Source: Paenibacillus sp. FSL H7-0737 (GTDB taxonomy: Bacteria > Bacillota > Bacilli > Paenibacillales > Paenibacillaceae). Taken from it: a stretch of DNA of 64,000 nucleotides. The stretch is from positions 5,332,001 to 5,396,000 of the forward strand of contig NZ_CP009279.1 in the NCBI RefSeq assembly GCF_000758545.1. Direction: 5' to 3'. The position numbers and the translations under genes were made by a program. How positions within the stretch are numbered: position 1 is the first letter of the stretch; the number at the start of each line of letters is the position of its first letter. This document shows positions 38,211-47,576 of this stretch, piece after piece. Below the pieces are notes generated by a model. The model saw only the letters and a list, made by a program, of their open reading frames with translations. It was not told the DNA's origin and did no database searches.

Positions 38211-39377
38211 TCAGTATACATATCGGTATCTGATGACTCTATTTCTTCCCTCTTGTTTGGCCTGATATAATGCCTTGTCGCTTAGCTTGTACAACTTATT
38301 TATCGAAATCTCCTGATCTGGCATGATCGTAATTACACCTATACTAACTGTGTACCCCTGTTGAACCTTATTAGTGGAAGTATTCATTATCGCCTCACGA
38401 AGCGCTTCAGCTTTCTGGTCGCAGCTCTGCTCATCTACCCCACAGAGTATGACTGCGAATTCCTCGCCCCCTAGTCTGCCAAACAAATCGCCATTTCCGA
38501 GATTATTTTTAATCGTCGATGCGAACTCTTCCAGCACAATGTCACCGGTATCATGACCATAAGTATCGTTGACCTGTTTAAAATAATCCAAATCCAATAG
38601 CAAAAATGAGAAGTACTCCTGCGCTCGAAATGCCTTTTCAAGCTTTATCTCCGCTTCCTGAAGAAATGCTCCACGGTTTAGGATCCCCGTCAAATCATCA
38701 TAACTGGCTATTCTTTTTAGTTTGACGAAGGAATGCTCATTTGAGAGAAGAATATAACCGGCAGCCCCTACGATAAATAATAAATACATCCCCAAATAAT
38801 ACAAATATTGCGTGAGATTTGTTGAGAACACATTCATCTCGGGCTCCCAAATCAATGCAACAAGCGCCCGCATCAGCATAATCGCTGCAAATACATAAAA
38901 TAATACACCTAATATTTTTTGAAGAGGGGTAGCCTTTTTATTCACAGTTAGATGATAAGCTGGATAAACTATAAATAGTATAGACCAAAGTGAAGTACAA
39001 GCGATGCGCAAGTTGGAATGATTAAAAAATAATGCGATGATACTAAAACTAATTATGCTCAATACCGAAAGGATGATGTAATATCGCTTTATTTTTGGCC
39101 CCAGTACTCCCATCATCAGCAGTAACGCTGTAATTTCTAGACAGCACCCTCCAAGGATCAGAGCATTGCTAAGCGGAATGGACAACGCATGAGGTAGATA
39201 ATCCCACAATAAAATCGAACACCAAAAGAGTAGCTGCACTTCCTTTGATCGGATGAACAAGGTGGAGGCTGTATCTTTAACAGCGGTACTTCGATAATTG
39301 GTTATAAGCAGCAATATAAATAAATTTCCGAAAATAAACAAATAAATCAGTGTTCTAATTTCAAGCAGGGAGCTCAT
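38211..39377 (-). CDS. Membrane diguanylate cyclase (GGDEF), paralogue
   Basis: The 388-residue protein has the same layout as its neighbour: about seven membrane segments, then a GGDEF domain with GRLGGEEFAVIL, DLDYFKQVNDTYGHDTGD and TVSIGV. The position of the inhibitory site reads GNGD, so it also lacks the arginine. The two genes lie 36 bases apart in one direction and look like a tandem duplication that has since diverged. ATG 39377 follows AGGTGGTGA. Confidence 0.88.
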   Translation of the reverse strand: MSSLLEIRTLIYLFIFGNLFILLLITNYRSTAVKDTASTLFIRSKEVQLLFWCSILLWDYLPHALSIPLSNALILGGCCLEITALLLMMGVLGPKIKRYYIILSVLSIISFSIIALFFNHSNLRIACTSLWSILFIVYPAYHLTVNKKATPLQKILGVLFYVFAAIMLMRALVALIWEPEMNVFSTNLTQYLYYLGMYLLFIVGAAGYILLSNEHSFVKLKRIASYDDLTGILNRGAFLQEAEIKLEKAFRAQEYFSFLLLDLDYFKQVNDTYGHDTGDIVLEEFASTIKNNLGNGDLFGRLGGEEFAVILCGVDEQSCDQKAEALREAIMNTSTNKVQQGYTVSIGVITIMPDQEISINKLYKLSDKALYQAKQEGRNRVIRYRYVY

Positions 39378-39399
39378 ACGTCACCACCTATGCGAAAAT

Positions 39400-39453
39400 A
39401 TCCCCACAAAGTGCGGCTTTGCTTCGATGCGTACTCGGGTACTTTGTGGGGAT
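39400..39453. repeat. 13-bp inverted repeat before the diguanylate cyclase pair
   Basis: ATCCCCACAAAGT (39400-39412) and ACTTTGTGGGGAT (39441-39453) are perfect complements with a 28-base loop, just upstream of the second diguanylate cyclase gene. It lacks a proper T run on the minus strand. Confidence 0.55.
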
Positions 39454-39536
39454 CCCAAATATACGTTGAAAAATCGATCCTCTTCTGGCAGCACTATAGC
39501 ACTTTATAACTATATCAGTAAATACGTTAACAATAC

Positions 39537-39612
39537 CAAAAAAACACTTCCCTCGAAACTCCCTTCAGATAAACACAAGGATTATCTGAACGAAATTTTG
39601 GGGAAGTGCTAT
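39537..39612 (-). terminator. Terminator of murC
   Basis: AGCACTTCCC pairs with GGGAAGTGTT over a long loop that holds a second hairpin (CAGATAA/TTATCTG). Seven T follow on the minus strand. Confidence 0.7.
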
Positions 39613-39658
39613 TGAATAGAGAATATAAATATCCTCGAATTAGCCTCAATTTGTAAAC

Positions 39659-41038
39659 TTAATGCTTCTTCTTCAACCCGTCTGCCAGTGCGTATCCGAC
39701 CTTCCAGATATCGCCTGCGCCCATCGTAATCACCAGATCACCTGGAGCAATACGAGGTGTCAGATCAGCTAGAACATCTTCTTTGGTTGGCAGATGTCTC
39801 GCGCCCGCATTACTGTTCTTAACGATTAGCTCAACCAGCTTCGCAGAAGTAACACCTTCGATCTGTTTCTCTCCAGCCGGAGAGTAAATATCGGTGATGA
39901 TGACTTCGTCGGCTTCGCTAAAGGCACGGCTGAAAGCATCTAACAGGAAGAAAGTACGTGTATAGCGCTGAGGCTGGAATACCGCAATAATCCGTTTTCC
40001 TGTTGCCTTGGCAGCACTGATCGTTGCCTGAATCTCTGTAGGATGATGCGCATAATCATCAATGACCAGAATGTCATTGACTTCTCCGAGCACTTGAAAA
40101 CGGCGCTTCGCACCATGGAATTTCACAATCGCTTCAGCGATTTTCTCGAAAGAAATCCCTGATTTCAAACAAGCGATTACCGCTGCCATTGAATTATAAA
40201 GATTGTACTGTCCGGGAACTGAGAGTTCAATCCGTCCAAGCACTTCTCCATTATGATTCATCGTGTACGATACTTGACGATCGCCTAGAACGATATCAGT
40301 GGCAATATAATCTGCAGTGTTCGACTTGATGCCATAAGTAATCACCTTACCTGTTACTTCAGGTAAAAGAGAGATCACATTCTCGTCATCAGCGCATACT
40401 ATAGCAGTTCCATCTTCGCGCGTTTGGTTCATGAACTGCACGTATGCAGCTTTAAGACGGTTAAAGTCTCCGTCGTAATTTTCCAAGTGATCCGCTTCAA
40501 CATTCGTAACGATCCCAAGCCAAGGGTGATAGTGCAGGAAAGAGCCATCACTCTCATCCGCTTCCGCTACTACAAACTCACCTTGTCCCGCCTTTGCATT
40601 CGTACCTACATTCATAATCTCTCCACCGATAATATACGTTGGATCAACGTCGCACTCTTCCATCACAAGTGCAATCATGGAGGAGGTGGTAGTTTTCCCG
40701 TGTGCTCCAGCAACGGCTACCCCTTTACGTTCATTCAATAAACGGGCTAACATTTGCGAACGATGCAGAATTGGAATCTTAAGACGCTCAGCTTCCACCC
40801 ATTCCACATTATCACTAGACAAAGCCGTAGAGTATACGACTAGATCCGCACCTTTTACTTGTTCTGCTGTATGCCCGATATAAATCTTGGCACCTTTAGC
40901 AATCAATTTATCCGTTAATTCTTGGGCAGCCACATCGGAGCCCGTAACTGTATATCCCATTTCTAGCATTACCCGGGCAATCGCGCTCATTCCGTAGCCG
41001 CCGATCCCTATAAAATGCACACGTTCAGTAGTATCCAA
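39659..41038 (-). CDS. murC: UDP-N-acetylmuramate--L-alanine ligase
   Basis: The 459-residue ligase adds L-alanine to UDP-MurNAc in the cytoplasm, the first amino acid of the peptidoglycan stem. The three domains are clear: N-terminal GIGGYGMSAIARVMLEMGY, the ATP loop GAHGKTTTSS at about 109-118, and the C-terminal VFQPQRYTRTF. Start TTG 41038 follows GGTGA by six bases. It lies six bases after folC, an arrangement different from B. subtilis. Confidence 0.95.
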   Translation of the reverse strand: MDTTERVHFIGIGGYGMSAIARVMLEMGYTVTGSDVAAQELTDKLIAKGAKIYIGHTAEQVKGADLVVYSTALSSDNVEWVEAERLKIPILHRSQMLARLLNERKGVAVAGAHGKTTTSSMIALVMEECDVDPTYIIGGEIMNVGTNAKAGQGEFVVAEADESDGSFLHYHPWLGIVTNVEADHLENYDGDFNRLKAAYVQFMNQTREDGTAIVCADDENVISLLPEVTGKVITYGIKSNTADYIATDIVLGDRQVSYTMNHNGEVLGRIELSVPGQYNLYNSMAAVIACLKSGISFEKIAEAIVKFHGAKRRFQVLGEVNDILVIDDYAHHPTEIQATISAAKATGKRIIAVFQPQRYTRTFFLLDAFSRAFSEADEVIITDIYSPAGEKQIEGVTSAKLVELIVKNSNAGARHLPTKEDVLADLTPRIAPGDLVITMGAGDIWKVGYALADGLKKKH

Positions 41039-41044
41039 CAGTCG

Positions 41045-42421
41045 TCACCAGCCTTTTTCAGTATCGGGTTGCTGCAAAAGTGTACCGCGTACGTCAGAGA
41101 TTAAATACAGCGTACCAGATACGACGGCAAGGTCATCCTCCGCTGTAATCGACTTCAGTAGCTGCAGCGCTTTTCCCCAATTATGTTCTACTATGATTGC
41201 CAAGTTTTCCTTGGCATATTTCTCCCGCAGACTTTCTGCGATAACTTGCAGATTCTCCGCGTCCATTTTGTTCTGGAAATCCGGTTCGGTCAGGATGAGC
41301 GTATCCACTATAGGCAGTATATGCTTAAAGTAGGATTCATGATGCTTATTTGACAGCATTCCCATAAGTAAATTTAATTTACCGTATTGATAGAGCTGAG
41401 GCAGACTTTTTGCAAGACTCTCCGCACCTTCCGGATTATGTGCTCCGTCCAGTACAATCCTTGGAGACTTGCTTACCTCTTCCAGCCTTCCAGCCCAGAA
41501 TGCGTGGCGCAAACCTTCAAGCACATCTTCATCCTCAAGCATAAAGGCCATATACTGACGCAGAACCTCAAGTACCATCATGGCAGCTGCCGCATTGCTA
41601 ATCTGGTGCTCGCCTTTCATTACAATCCCAAGTTCAAGCGAACGAAAGGGACCCTTAAAATGAAAAGTCTGCACATCCTCACGGATTTCATTAGCCTCAT
41701 AGCTAAAATCTTCTCCGGCAAGATAAAGAGTAGAGCGGCAAGCCGCTGCTTTCTCTTTCAGAACCGCTACGACTTCCGGCTGAGTTACGCAGCTAACAAC
41801 AGGTACGCCCGTCTTAATAATTCCGGCTTTCTCCATTGCAATCTTCTCTAGCGTATCTCCCAAAATATCCATGTGATCATGACCAACATTAGTAATCACA
41901 GAAACAATCGGAGTCACGATGTTCGTTACATCCAGCCTTCCCCCAAGCCCGGTCTCCCATACGACAACATCAGGACAAGAGACGCCCGCAAAAAATAGAA
42001 TGGCTACAGCTGTAGTTACCTCGAACATCGTAGGTGAGCCAAACTCCGTTTCCGAAATTTCTTGGACTAGTGGACGTAATTGGTTAACCAGCTCGACAAG
42101 CGTTTCTTCAGAGATGTCCGTATTATTATATTGGAACCTGTTCGTGAACTTTGTAATATACGGAGATGTAAAGGTGCCTACTGAATAGCCGCTTTGTATA
42201 AGTGCACTAGTCAAAAAAGCACAAGTTGAACCTTTGCCGTTCGTACCCGCCACATGAATAAACTTCAGCCGACGGTGCGGATTTCCCAGCTTGTCCATCA
42301 ACATCTCGATTCTATCTAAACCTGGCCGTATCCCAAAAGGGATTAGGCTCTTGATCCAATCAACCGCTTCGGTGTATGTCGCAAGAGGGGCGGTACTTCC
42401 GCCCCGATTTAGGTCATCCAT
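41045..42421 (-). CDS. folC: Folylpolyglutamate/dihydrofolate synthase
   Basis: The 458-residue Mur-ligase-family enzyme adds glutamate to folates. The ATP loop GTNGKGSTCAFL at about 60-71, the folate-related YSVGTFTSPYI, and VVWETGLGGRLDVTNIV are typical. It starts five bases after the valS stop codon, so translation is probably coupled, as in B. subtilis valS-folC. Confidence 0.94.
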   Translation of the reverse strand: MDDLNRGGSTAPLATYTEAVDWIKSLIPFGIRPGLDRIEMLMDKLGNPHRRLKFIHVAGTNGKGSTCAFLTSALIQSGYSVGTFTSPYITKFTNRFQYNNTDISEETLVELVNQLRPLVQEISETEFGSPTMFEVTTAVAILFFAGVSCPDVVVWETGLGGRLDVTNIVTPIVSVITNVGHDHMDILGDTLEKIAMEKAGIIKTGVPVVSCVTQPEVVAVLKEKAAACRSTLYLAGEDFSYEANEIREDVQTFHFKGPFRSLELGIVMKGEHQISNAAAAMMVLEVLRQYMAFMLEDEDVLEGLRHAFWAGRLEEVSKSPRIVLDGAHNPEGAESLAKSLPQLYQYGKLNLLMGMLSNKHHESYFKHILPIVDTLILTEPDFQNKMDAENLQVIAESLREKYAKENLAIIVEHNWGKALQLLKSITAEDDLAVVSGTLYLISDVRGTLLQQPDTEKGW

Positions 42422-42426
42422 GTCTC

Positions 42427-45156
42427 TTATCCTCTCAGCTCTGCGATGCGGGCAAGTACTTTCTCACGTTTAGCAGAATAATCTGCCTGCTTCGCCCGTT
42501 CCTCTTCGATAACTTTAGCAGGGGCTTTGGCCACGAAGCCTTGATTGCTCAGCTTTTTCTCTACGCGTTCTACTTCGCTGTTCAGCGTCTGTACTTCTTT
42601 TTCCAGACGAGCGATTTCTTGTTCAATATCAATGAGTCCCGACAATGGCAGAAGCAGTTCTGCTCCTGTTACTACAGCGGACATTACCTTATCCGGCGTT
42701 TCTGGATTCAGGCCAGCTTCGAAGGAAGACGTATTACAGAAGCGTCCAATGTAGTTGTCGTTACGGGTGATAATACTCAGCGTCTCTTCATTACCCGCTT
42801 TGATGATCAATTCAACCTTTTTGCTCATCGGTACATTCACTTCAGCCCGGATATTACGAACGGCCCGGATTACATCCATCAGCAGGTTCATTTCCGCTAC
42901 GGCCTGCGGATTCTCCAGAGCAGCATCATACTCCGGCCATGCAGCCAGCGTAATCGTCTCCCCTTCATGCGGAAGGTGCTGCCAGATTTCTTCCGAAATA
43001 AACGGCATAAACGGATGAATCAAGCGCATTGTGCGGTCTAGTACATAGGCAAGTACAGACTGTGTCTTCGCTTTGGCCGCGGCGTCTGATCCGTAAAGTG
43101 ACAGCTTCGCGAACTCAATATACCAGTCACATAGATCGTCCCAAATGAAGTTGTACAGCTGGCGACCGGTCTCACCGAACTCGTACGAGTCAATTAGACG
43201 CGTAATTTCACGAGAAGTTTCGTTCAGACGGTGCAAAATCCAGCGATCAGCAGTACTTAGCTCACCCGAAATGTCAATATTTTCAAAGCTTACGCCTTCC
43301 AAATTCATCAACGCGAAGCGTGATGCATTCCAGATCTTATTGGCGAAATTACGTGCCTGCTCAACCTTTTCCCAACGGAAGCGTAGATCCTGTCCAGCTG
43401 TACTTCCGGTAGAAATCATGTAACGCATTGCATCTGCGCCATACTTCTCGATTACTTCAAGGGGGTCTACGCCATTCCCGAGTGATTTGGACATTTTTTG
43501 ACCTTCGGAATCCCGTACCAAACCATGCATCAATACATCTGAGAAAGGTTTTTCTCCGGTAAATTCAAGAGCTGAGAAGATCATCCGCGCTACCCAGAAA
43601 TAAATAATATCGTAGCCTGTTACAAGCACATCGTTCGGATAGTAGCGTTTGAAATCTGCGCTGTTCTCATCTGGCCATCCTAGTGTGGCAAAAGGCCACA
43701 GATTAGAGCTAAACCAGGTATCCAGTACATCTTCGTCCTGTTTCAAGTCGGTTAGACCACTGATCCGGCGCGCTTCTTCCTCGTCATTTGCCACAACCAA
43801 TTCACCAGTAGACTCGGAATACCATGCTGGAATACGATGTCCCCACCACAGCTGACGGGAAATACACCAATCACGTACGTTCTCGATCCAGTTCAGGTAA
43901 GTTCTCTCGAAACGGTCCGGTACAAAGTTAACCCCGTTCCCATCCTTCTGTGCATTGATGGCAGCTTCAGCCAGTGGCTGCATCTTTACAAACCATTGTG
44001 TGGACAAGTACGGCTCAACAACCGCTCCAGAGCGTTCACTGTGTCCTACTTGATGCACATGATCTTCGATATTGATCAGCACACCTTGCTCCTTCAGGTC
44101 AGCAGTGATAGCCTTACGACATACACTCCGGTCTTGACCTTGGTAAGGTCCTGCTTCTTCATTCATCGTACCGCTCTCATCCATTACGTTAATCTGCGGT
44201 AAGTTGTGACGTTGACCCATCTCGAAGTCATTCGGGTCATGAGCTGGTGTAATTTTAACCGCACCACTACCAAACTCTTTGTCTACATAATCATCAGCGA
44301 TAATCGGAATCTCACGGCCAATAATCGGCAGGATCAACGTTTTGCCGATCATATCTTTGTAACGTTCGTCTTCCGGATGAACAGCAACCGCTGTATCACC
44401 CAGCATGGTCTCCGGACGTGTGGTCGCTACTGTAATAAATCCGCTACCGTCTTTGAGCGGGTAACGCAGATGATACAAGTGACCATTAACTTCTTTATAT
44501 TCAACCTCGATATCCGACAATGCTGTACGAGCCGCCGGGTCCCAGTTAATAATGCGTTTGCCGCGGTAGATCAAGCCTTTATTATAGAGCTTAACGAATA
44601 CCTCGCGTACAGCTTTCGACAACCCTTCATCCAGGGTAAACCGTTCGCGGGAATAGTCAAGAGAAAGCCCCATCTTAGCCCACTGCTCATGAATGGTGTT
44701 CGCATATTTATCTTTCCACTCCCACACCTGTTCCAGGAACTTCTCACGGCCGAGATCATGTCTAGAAATTCCCTGCTCACGCAGCTTTTGCTCTACCTTT
44801 GTCTGCGTTGCGATACCGGCATGGTCCGTACCTGGTAGCCACAACGTGTCGAAGCCCTGCATCCGTTTTGTACGAATCAGGATATCCTGAAGCGTAAAAT
44901 CAAGCGCATGACCAATGTGCAGCATTCCCGTTACGTTTGGCGGCGGGATTACAATGCTGTATGCTTTTGCATCTGGACGCCCGCCTGCACGGAAATATCC
45001 ACCCTCTGTCCAATAGGAATACCACTTGGTTTCTGCCGATTTCGGATCATACGTGGTTGGCATTTCATTCTTAGAATCATTTGCAGCGGCAGCATCTGCC
45101 GCTGTATCTTGCAAGTTCGGCAGCTCTGCCGCTGTTAGATTGTTTTGGTCAGCCAT
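42427..45156 (-). CDS. valS: Valyl-tRNA synthetase
   Basis: The 909-residue class I synthetase charges tRNA-Val and edits threonine. HIGH is at 80-83 (GMLHIGHALD), the signature KMSKS is in GQKMSKSLGNG, the editing domain lies between, and a C-terminal coiled coil (about 840-905) closes the protein. An N-terminal Ala/Asp/Asn-rich extension of about 30 residues is unusual. Start: ATG 45156 with GGAGGT upstream; the frame open to 45237 runs into the T-box terminator. A T-box leader upstream controls it. Confidence 0.97.
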   Translation of the reverse strand: MADQNNLTAAELPNLQDTAADAAAANDSKNEMPTTYDPKSAETKWYSYWTEGGYFRAGGRPDAKAYSIVIPPPNVTGMLHIGHALDFTLQDILIRTKRMQGFDTLWLPGTDHAGIATQTKVEQKLREQGISRHDLGREKFLEQVWEWKDKYANTIHEQWAKMGLSLDYSRERFTLDEGLSKAVREVFVKLYNKGLIYRGKRIINWDPAARTALSDIEVEYKEVNGHLYHLRYPLKDGSGFITVATTRPETMLGDTAVAVHPEDERYKDMIGKTLILPIIGREIPIIADDYVDKEFGSGAVKITPAHDPNDFEMGQRHNLPQINVMDESGTMNEEAGPYQGQDRSVCRKAITADLKEQGVLINIEDHVHQVGHSERSGAVVEPYLSTQWFVKMQPLAEAAINAQKDGNGVNFVPDRFERTYLNWIENVRDWCISRQLWWGHRIPAWYSESTGELVVANDEEEARRISGLTDLKQDEDVLDTWFSSNLWPFATLGWPDENSADFKRYYPNDVLVTGYDIIYFWVARMIFSALEFTGEKPFSDVLMHGLVRDSEGQKMSKSLGNGVDPLEVIEKYGADAMRYMISTGSTAGQDLRFRWEKVEQARNFANKIWNASRFALMNLEGVSFENIDISGELSTADRWILHRLNETSREITRLIDSYEFGETGRQLYNFIWDDLCDWYIEFAKLSLYGSDAAAKAKTQSVLAYVLDRTMRLIHPFMPFISEEIWQHLPHEGETITLAAWPEYDAALENPQAVAEMNLLMDVIRAVRNIRAEVNVPMSKKVELIIKAGNEETLSIITRNDNYIGRFCNTSSFEAGLNPETPDKVMSAVVTGAELLLPLSGLIDIEQEIARLEKEVQTLNSEVERVEKKLSNQGFVAKAPAKVIEEERAKQADYSAKREKVLARIAELRG

Positions 45157-45202
45157 TCCCTGATACCTCCACTTGGTTACTTGTAGTTGGTTTTTAAAAA
45201 AC

Positions 45203-45514
45203 AAAAAGACCCCTCGTCTCAAAGGACGAAAGGCCATTCTTTCGCGGTACCACCTTTGTTTCGCGCCAATGAAAAATAAACCTGCACTTCTCTCACCTTG
45301 CGGTTCAGAAGCTTAGCGCGACACTCGTACAGATAACGGCTGCTACCGGCCACATCCTAACTTATCTTTCATATCCATGAAGACAAGCTCAGAAGGGCGA
45401 CTCCGGGGCGACTTCGGTGGCTGTATCCTACGGAATGTCACAGCACTTGCATTCCGCTCTCTGAAGGGCTGACCGCCTACTCTTCCCGTTCCCAGTCTTT
45501 ACTTAGATATTGCT
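45203..45514 (-). promoter_or_regulatory. T-box leader of valS
   Basis: The leader contains the T-box core AAAGGTGGTACCGCG, the AGAGTAGG and AGAGAG motifs of stem I, and then a terminator stem (GGCCTTTCGTC with GACGAGGGGTC, 45205-45233) followed by T. Uncharged tRNA-Val should pair with the leader and let transcription pass. GTC in GAAGTCGCC on the 3' side of stem I is the likely valine specifier, not proven by folding. Confidence 0.92.
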
Positions 45515-45520
45515 TACTCC

Positions 45521-45549
45521 ATAATACATTTTGAGTCCCCCCTAGTCAA
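45521..45549 (-). promoter_or_regulatory. Promoter of valS-folC-murC
   Basis: On the minus strand TTGACT (45544-45549) and TATTAT (45521-45526) are 17 bases apart, placing the start at about 45514, right before the T-box stem I. Confidence 0.7.
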
Positions 45550-45681
45550 CCTGGATAGGCTATTACAGCGGGACTTTTAGCGGAATTTCGACTTATAGCG
45601 TTCATATGTCGAATTTTCATTAGATTCATCACACTGCGTTGATTAGATCCCCCGCATTCTAACGTTCTCCGGTCACACAAG

Positions 45682-45776
45682 AATAAACGCCTTCGACGTC
45701 CTTTTACGGACGGTAAGCGTTTATTTGAGAAATATAAGGATAATGTATAACGTGAAACTTATATATTCTTATATTT
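45682..45776. repeat. 95-bp two-hairpin dispersed repeat, copy 2
   Basis: This is the second copy of the element at 20208-20302, with the same length and orientation. AATAAACG...CTT pairs with AAG...CGTTTATT, GTCC with GGAC, and AAATATAAG with CTTATATTT. It again sits a few bases from an intrinsic terminator, that of spoVID. Confidence 0.8.
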
Positions 45777-45778
45777 GA

Positions 45779-45811
45779 CAAAAATCCCGATCTACTATCA
45801 GATCGGGATTC
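45779..45811 (-). terminator. Terminator of spoVID
   Basis: AATCCCGATC and GATCGGGATT form a perfect ten-pair stem, followed by TTTTTG on the minus strand. Confidence 0.88.
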
Positions 45812-45843
45812 ACCTATTCATATGAGTACGCATTGTAATTCAA

Positions 45844-47214
45844 TTACGGAATGTACAACACTTGCCCTTCTTCTACACTCTGCCCAGACAATCGATTATA
45901 CATTCCCAGCTCCCGCGCACTTAGCTGATATTTCTCTGCGATTGTATCCAGCGTTTCTTCACGCTGCACGATGCAAAGGCGAACCTTACGGAATAGGTTA
46001 GCGCCATCTGCTCCAGCAATGAATCTGCTCTTCCACTCCGTATTATTTCCGGCCTCTGGAATGATCGCTGCAGCCGATGCATTTCCTTCAGATAGGAGAG
46101 CCTCTTGTTCTTTACGAGAACGACTAGAGCTGAGTAATGAAGAGAAGGTGAGATGTTCTTTGGCTGGAGCCTCTGCTTCTTTCTTACTTCCTAGCGCAAT
46201 CTTAAGATCTTGTTTCTCCTCGGTATGTGGCACAGTCTCCTGAGAAACTAAGCCTTCGTTCGTATTATCACTGATCAGCTGCGCATTCTCTTCTTGTGCG
46301 TGAAGCTCATGGTTTGCCACGTTTTCAGAAGCAAATACAGCGATATCTTGGTCTGCATCAGCAATAGCTGCTGGAACAGCGGTTTCTCTTGAAGCAAAAG
46401 TATATTCAGCTTCTTGCTCTTGATCCGCTTGACTCGCCTGGCTAACTTGATCCAGCTGAGTGGCCTCAGCTTCATTCTGTGACTCAGCTTTAAACCAGTA
46501 ATCCGCTATTCCTGCTTTGGAATCCTCTGTTTGCGAATCCAGACTATGCGTCCGAGCTTTCGCGCCCTTGTCCTTCTCATGAGCGGATGAGAAATTCACT
46601 ATAGGGGACGAATGACCAGCTCCACTTGAGACCAGTGGAGCCTCTGATGCGTCTGCATTAGCTTCAGCATGCTCATGTTCTTCTACGGCAACCTCCGATG
46701 CATCCTCGCCAAAGGTCCACTGAGAATTTTCATAAAGTGCATCAGTTTCGTGCTCTTGGTTCTCTGCAGATGCTTCGATTACCCTGTCATCACTGAGAGG
46801 GGAATAGGCAACTGTGTACTCTTCCTGCTGCCAGGCCGGTTGTGGTTGAGGCTCCGCACCACCGATTCCCCGCAGTGATAATACGCCTGTTATATTCACT
46901 GTGCGCATCGTGAGCAGATCAATATCAAAATTCTCGATCTCCACCCCGATATCTTCAATCGAGCTGACGCGTGTAAGCGGAACTGTGATTTCAACGGGAA
47001 TGGCATGCTCCAGACGTTGTGTTCGGTCATCTTCACTCCGGTAGAGTCCGGTAAGCAACAGCTGACCATATAACTCGGCACGATCCTCCCGCTGAATCAC
47101 CTGGATTTCCGGAAGTAGTTCAACCTCCTCCAGCTCAGCTATTCCCGGAAGCTCTTCCGATAGGTGAATGCGTTCATAAATATCAAACCGCAAGCCGTGG
47201 GACTGATCAAACAC
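45844..47214 (-). CDS. spoVID: Spore coat morphogenetic protein SpoVID
   Basis: The 456-residue protein has an N-terminal beta-rich SpoVID domain (about 1-130; LRFDIYERIHL, VEITVPLTRV), a long acidic, low-complexity middle rich in Glu, Ala and Ser, and a C-terminal LysM domain (about 405-456; IVQREETLDTIAEKYQ). SpoVID drives encasement of the spore by the coat and binds SafA, present here at 8801. Start: the frame is open to ATG 47238, but AAGGAGG lies inside that extension and is correctly placed for GTG 47214, which also aligns with the B. subtilis start as I recall it. In B. subtilis ysxE lies beside it; it is missing here. Confidence 0.88.
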   Translation of the reverse strand: MFDQSHGLRFDIYERIHLSEELPGIAELEEVELLPEIQVIQREDRAELYGQLLLTGLYRSEDDRTQRLEHAIPVEITVPLTRVSSIEDIGVEIENFDIDLLTMRTVNITGVLSLRGIGGAEPQPQPAWQQEEYTVAYSPLSDDRVIEASAENQEHETDALYENSQWTFGEDASEVAVEEHEHAEANADASEAPLVSSGAGHSSPIVNFSSAHEKDKGAKARTHSLDSQTEDSKAGIADYWFKAESQNEAEATQLDQVSQASQADQEQEAEYTFASRETAVPAAIADADQDIAVFASENVANHELHAQEENAQLISDNTNEGLVSQETVPHTEEKQDLKIALGSKKEAEAPAKEHLTFSSLLSSSRSRKEQEALLSEGNASAAAIIPEAGNNTEWKSRFIAGADGANLFRKVRLCIVQREETLDTIAEKYQLSARELGMYNRLSGQSVEEGQVLYIP

Positions 47215-47576
47215 GGGATATGTCCTCCTTCTTGGCATAATCTAACCCTGAGACAGGCCCAGAGCATAAGCCCAAAATGTTACTCCCCACATGTATATGC
47301 TTCAAACAGAAAGGCATGACAACTTTGGTGGCACTAACCGGACAGGATGCTATTAATTTCATAAATTCAGGGACTATTCGAACCTATCTGCCGGTCAATA
47401 GATGAACTACTCCGCATGAACAAAGTATTATATGCTGCTTTTGCTATTAGGACATAGATAGATGCTTCTTTCTGAAAAAACAGAAAATTATATACCCTAC
47501 GAAAAAATAGATAAAAAAAAGAACCGTAATACCAGCATTTGCTGATACCACGATTCTCAGGTTTATAACGTAGCTG
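47215..47576. other. Intergenic region upstream of spoVID
   Basis: It holds the ribosome binding site of spoVID and the terminator at 47511-47559. A sigma-E type promoter would be expected for spoVID; CATATACA with ATG-like bases upstream (around 47293-47325 on the minus strand) is a weak candidate only. I see no gene. Confidence 0.4.
47511..47559 (-). terminator. Terminator of the heme cluster and rluA-like gene
   Basis: GAATCGTGGTATCAGC pairs imperfectly with GCTGGTATTACGGTTC, followed on the minus strand by eight T. Confidence 0.75.

Noticed and set aside
39427..39615. Plus-strand 62-codon frame between the diguanylate cyclase pair and murC
   Set aside because: It starts in the inverted repeat, covers the murC terminator and has no ribosome binding site or recognisable domain.
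42376..45138. Plus-strand frames opposite folC and valS, up to 221 codons
   Set aside because: They are antisense shadows of strongly conserved synthetase genes with complete motifs.
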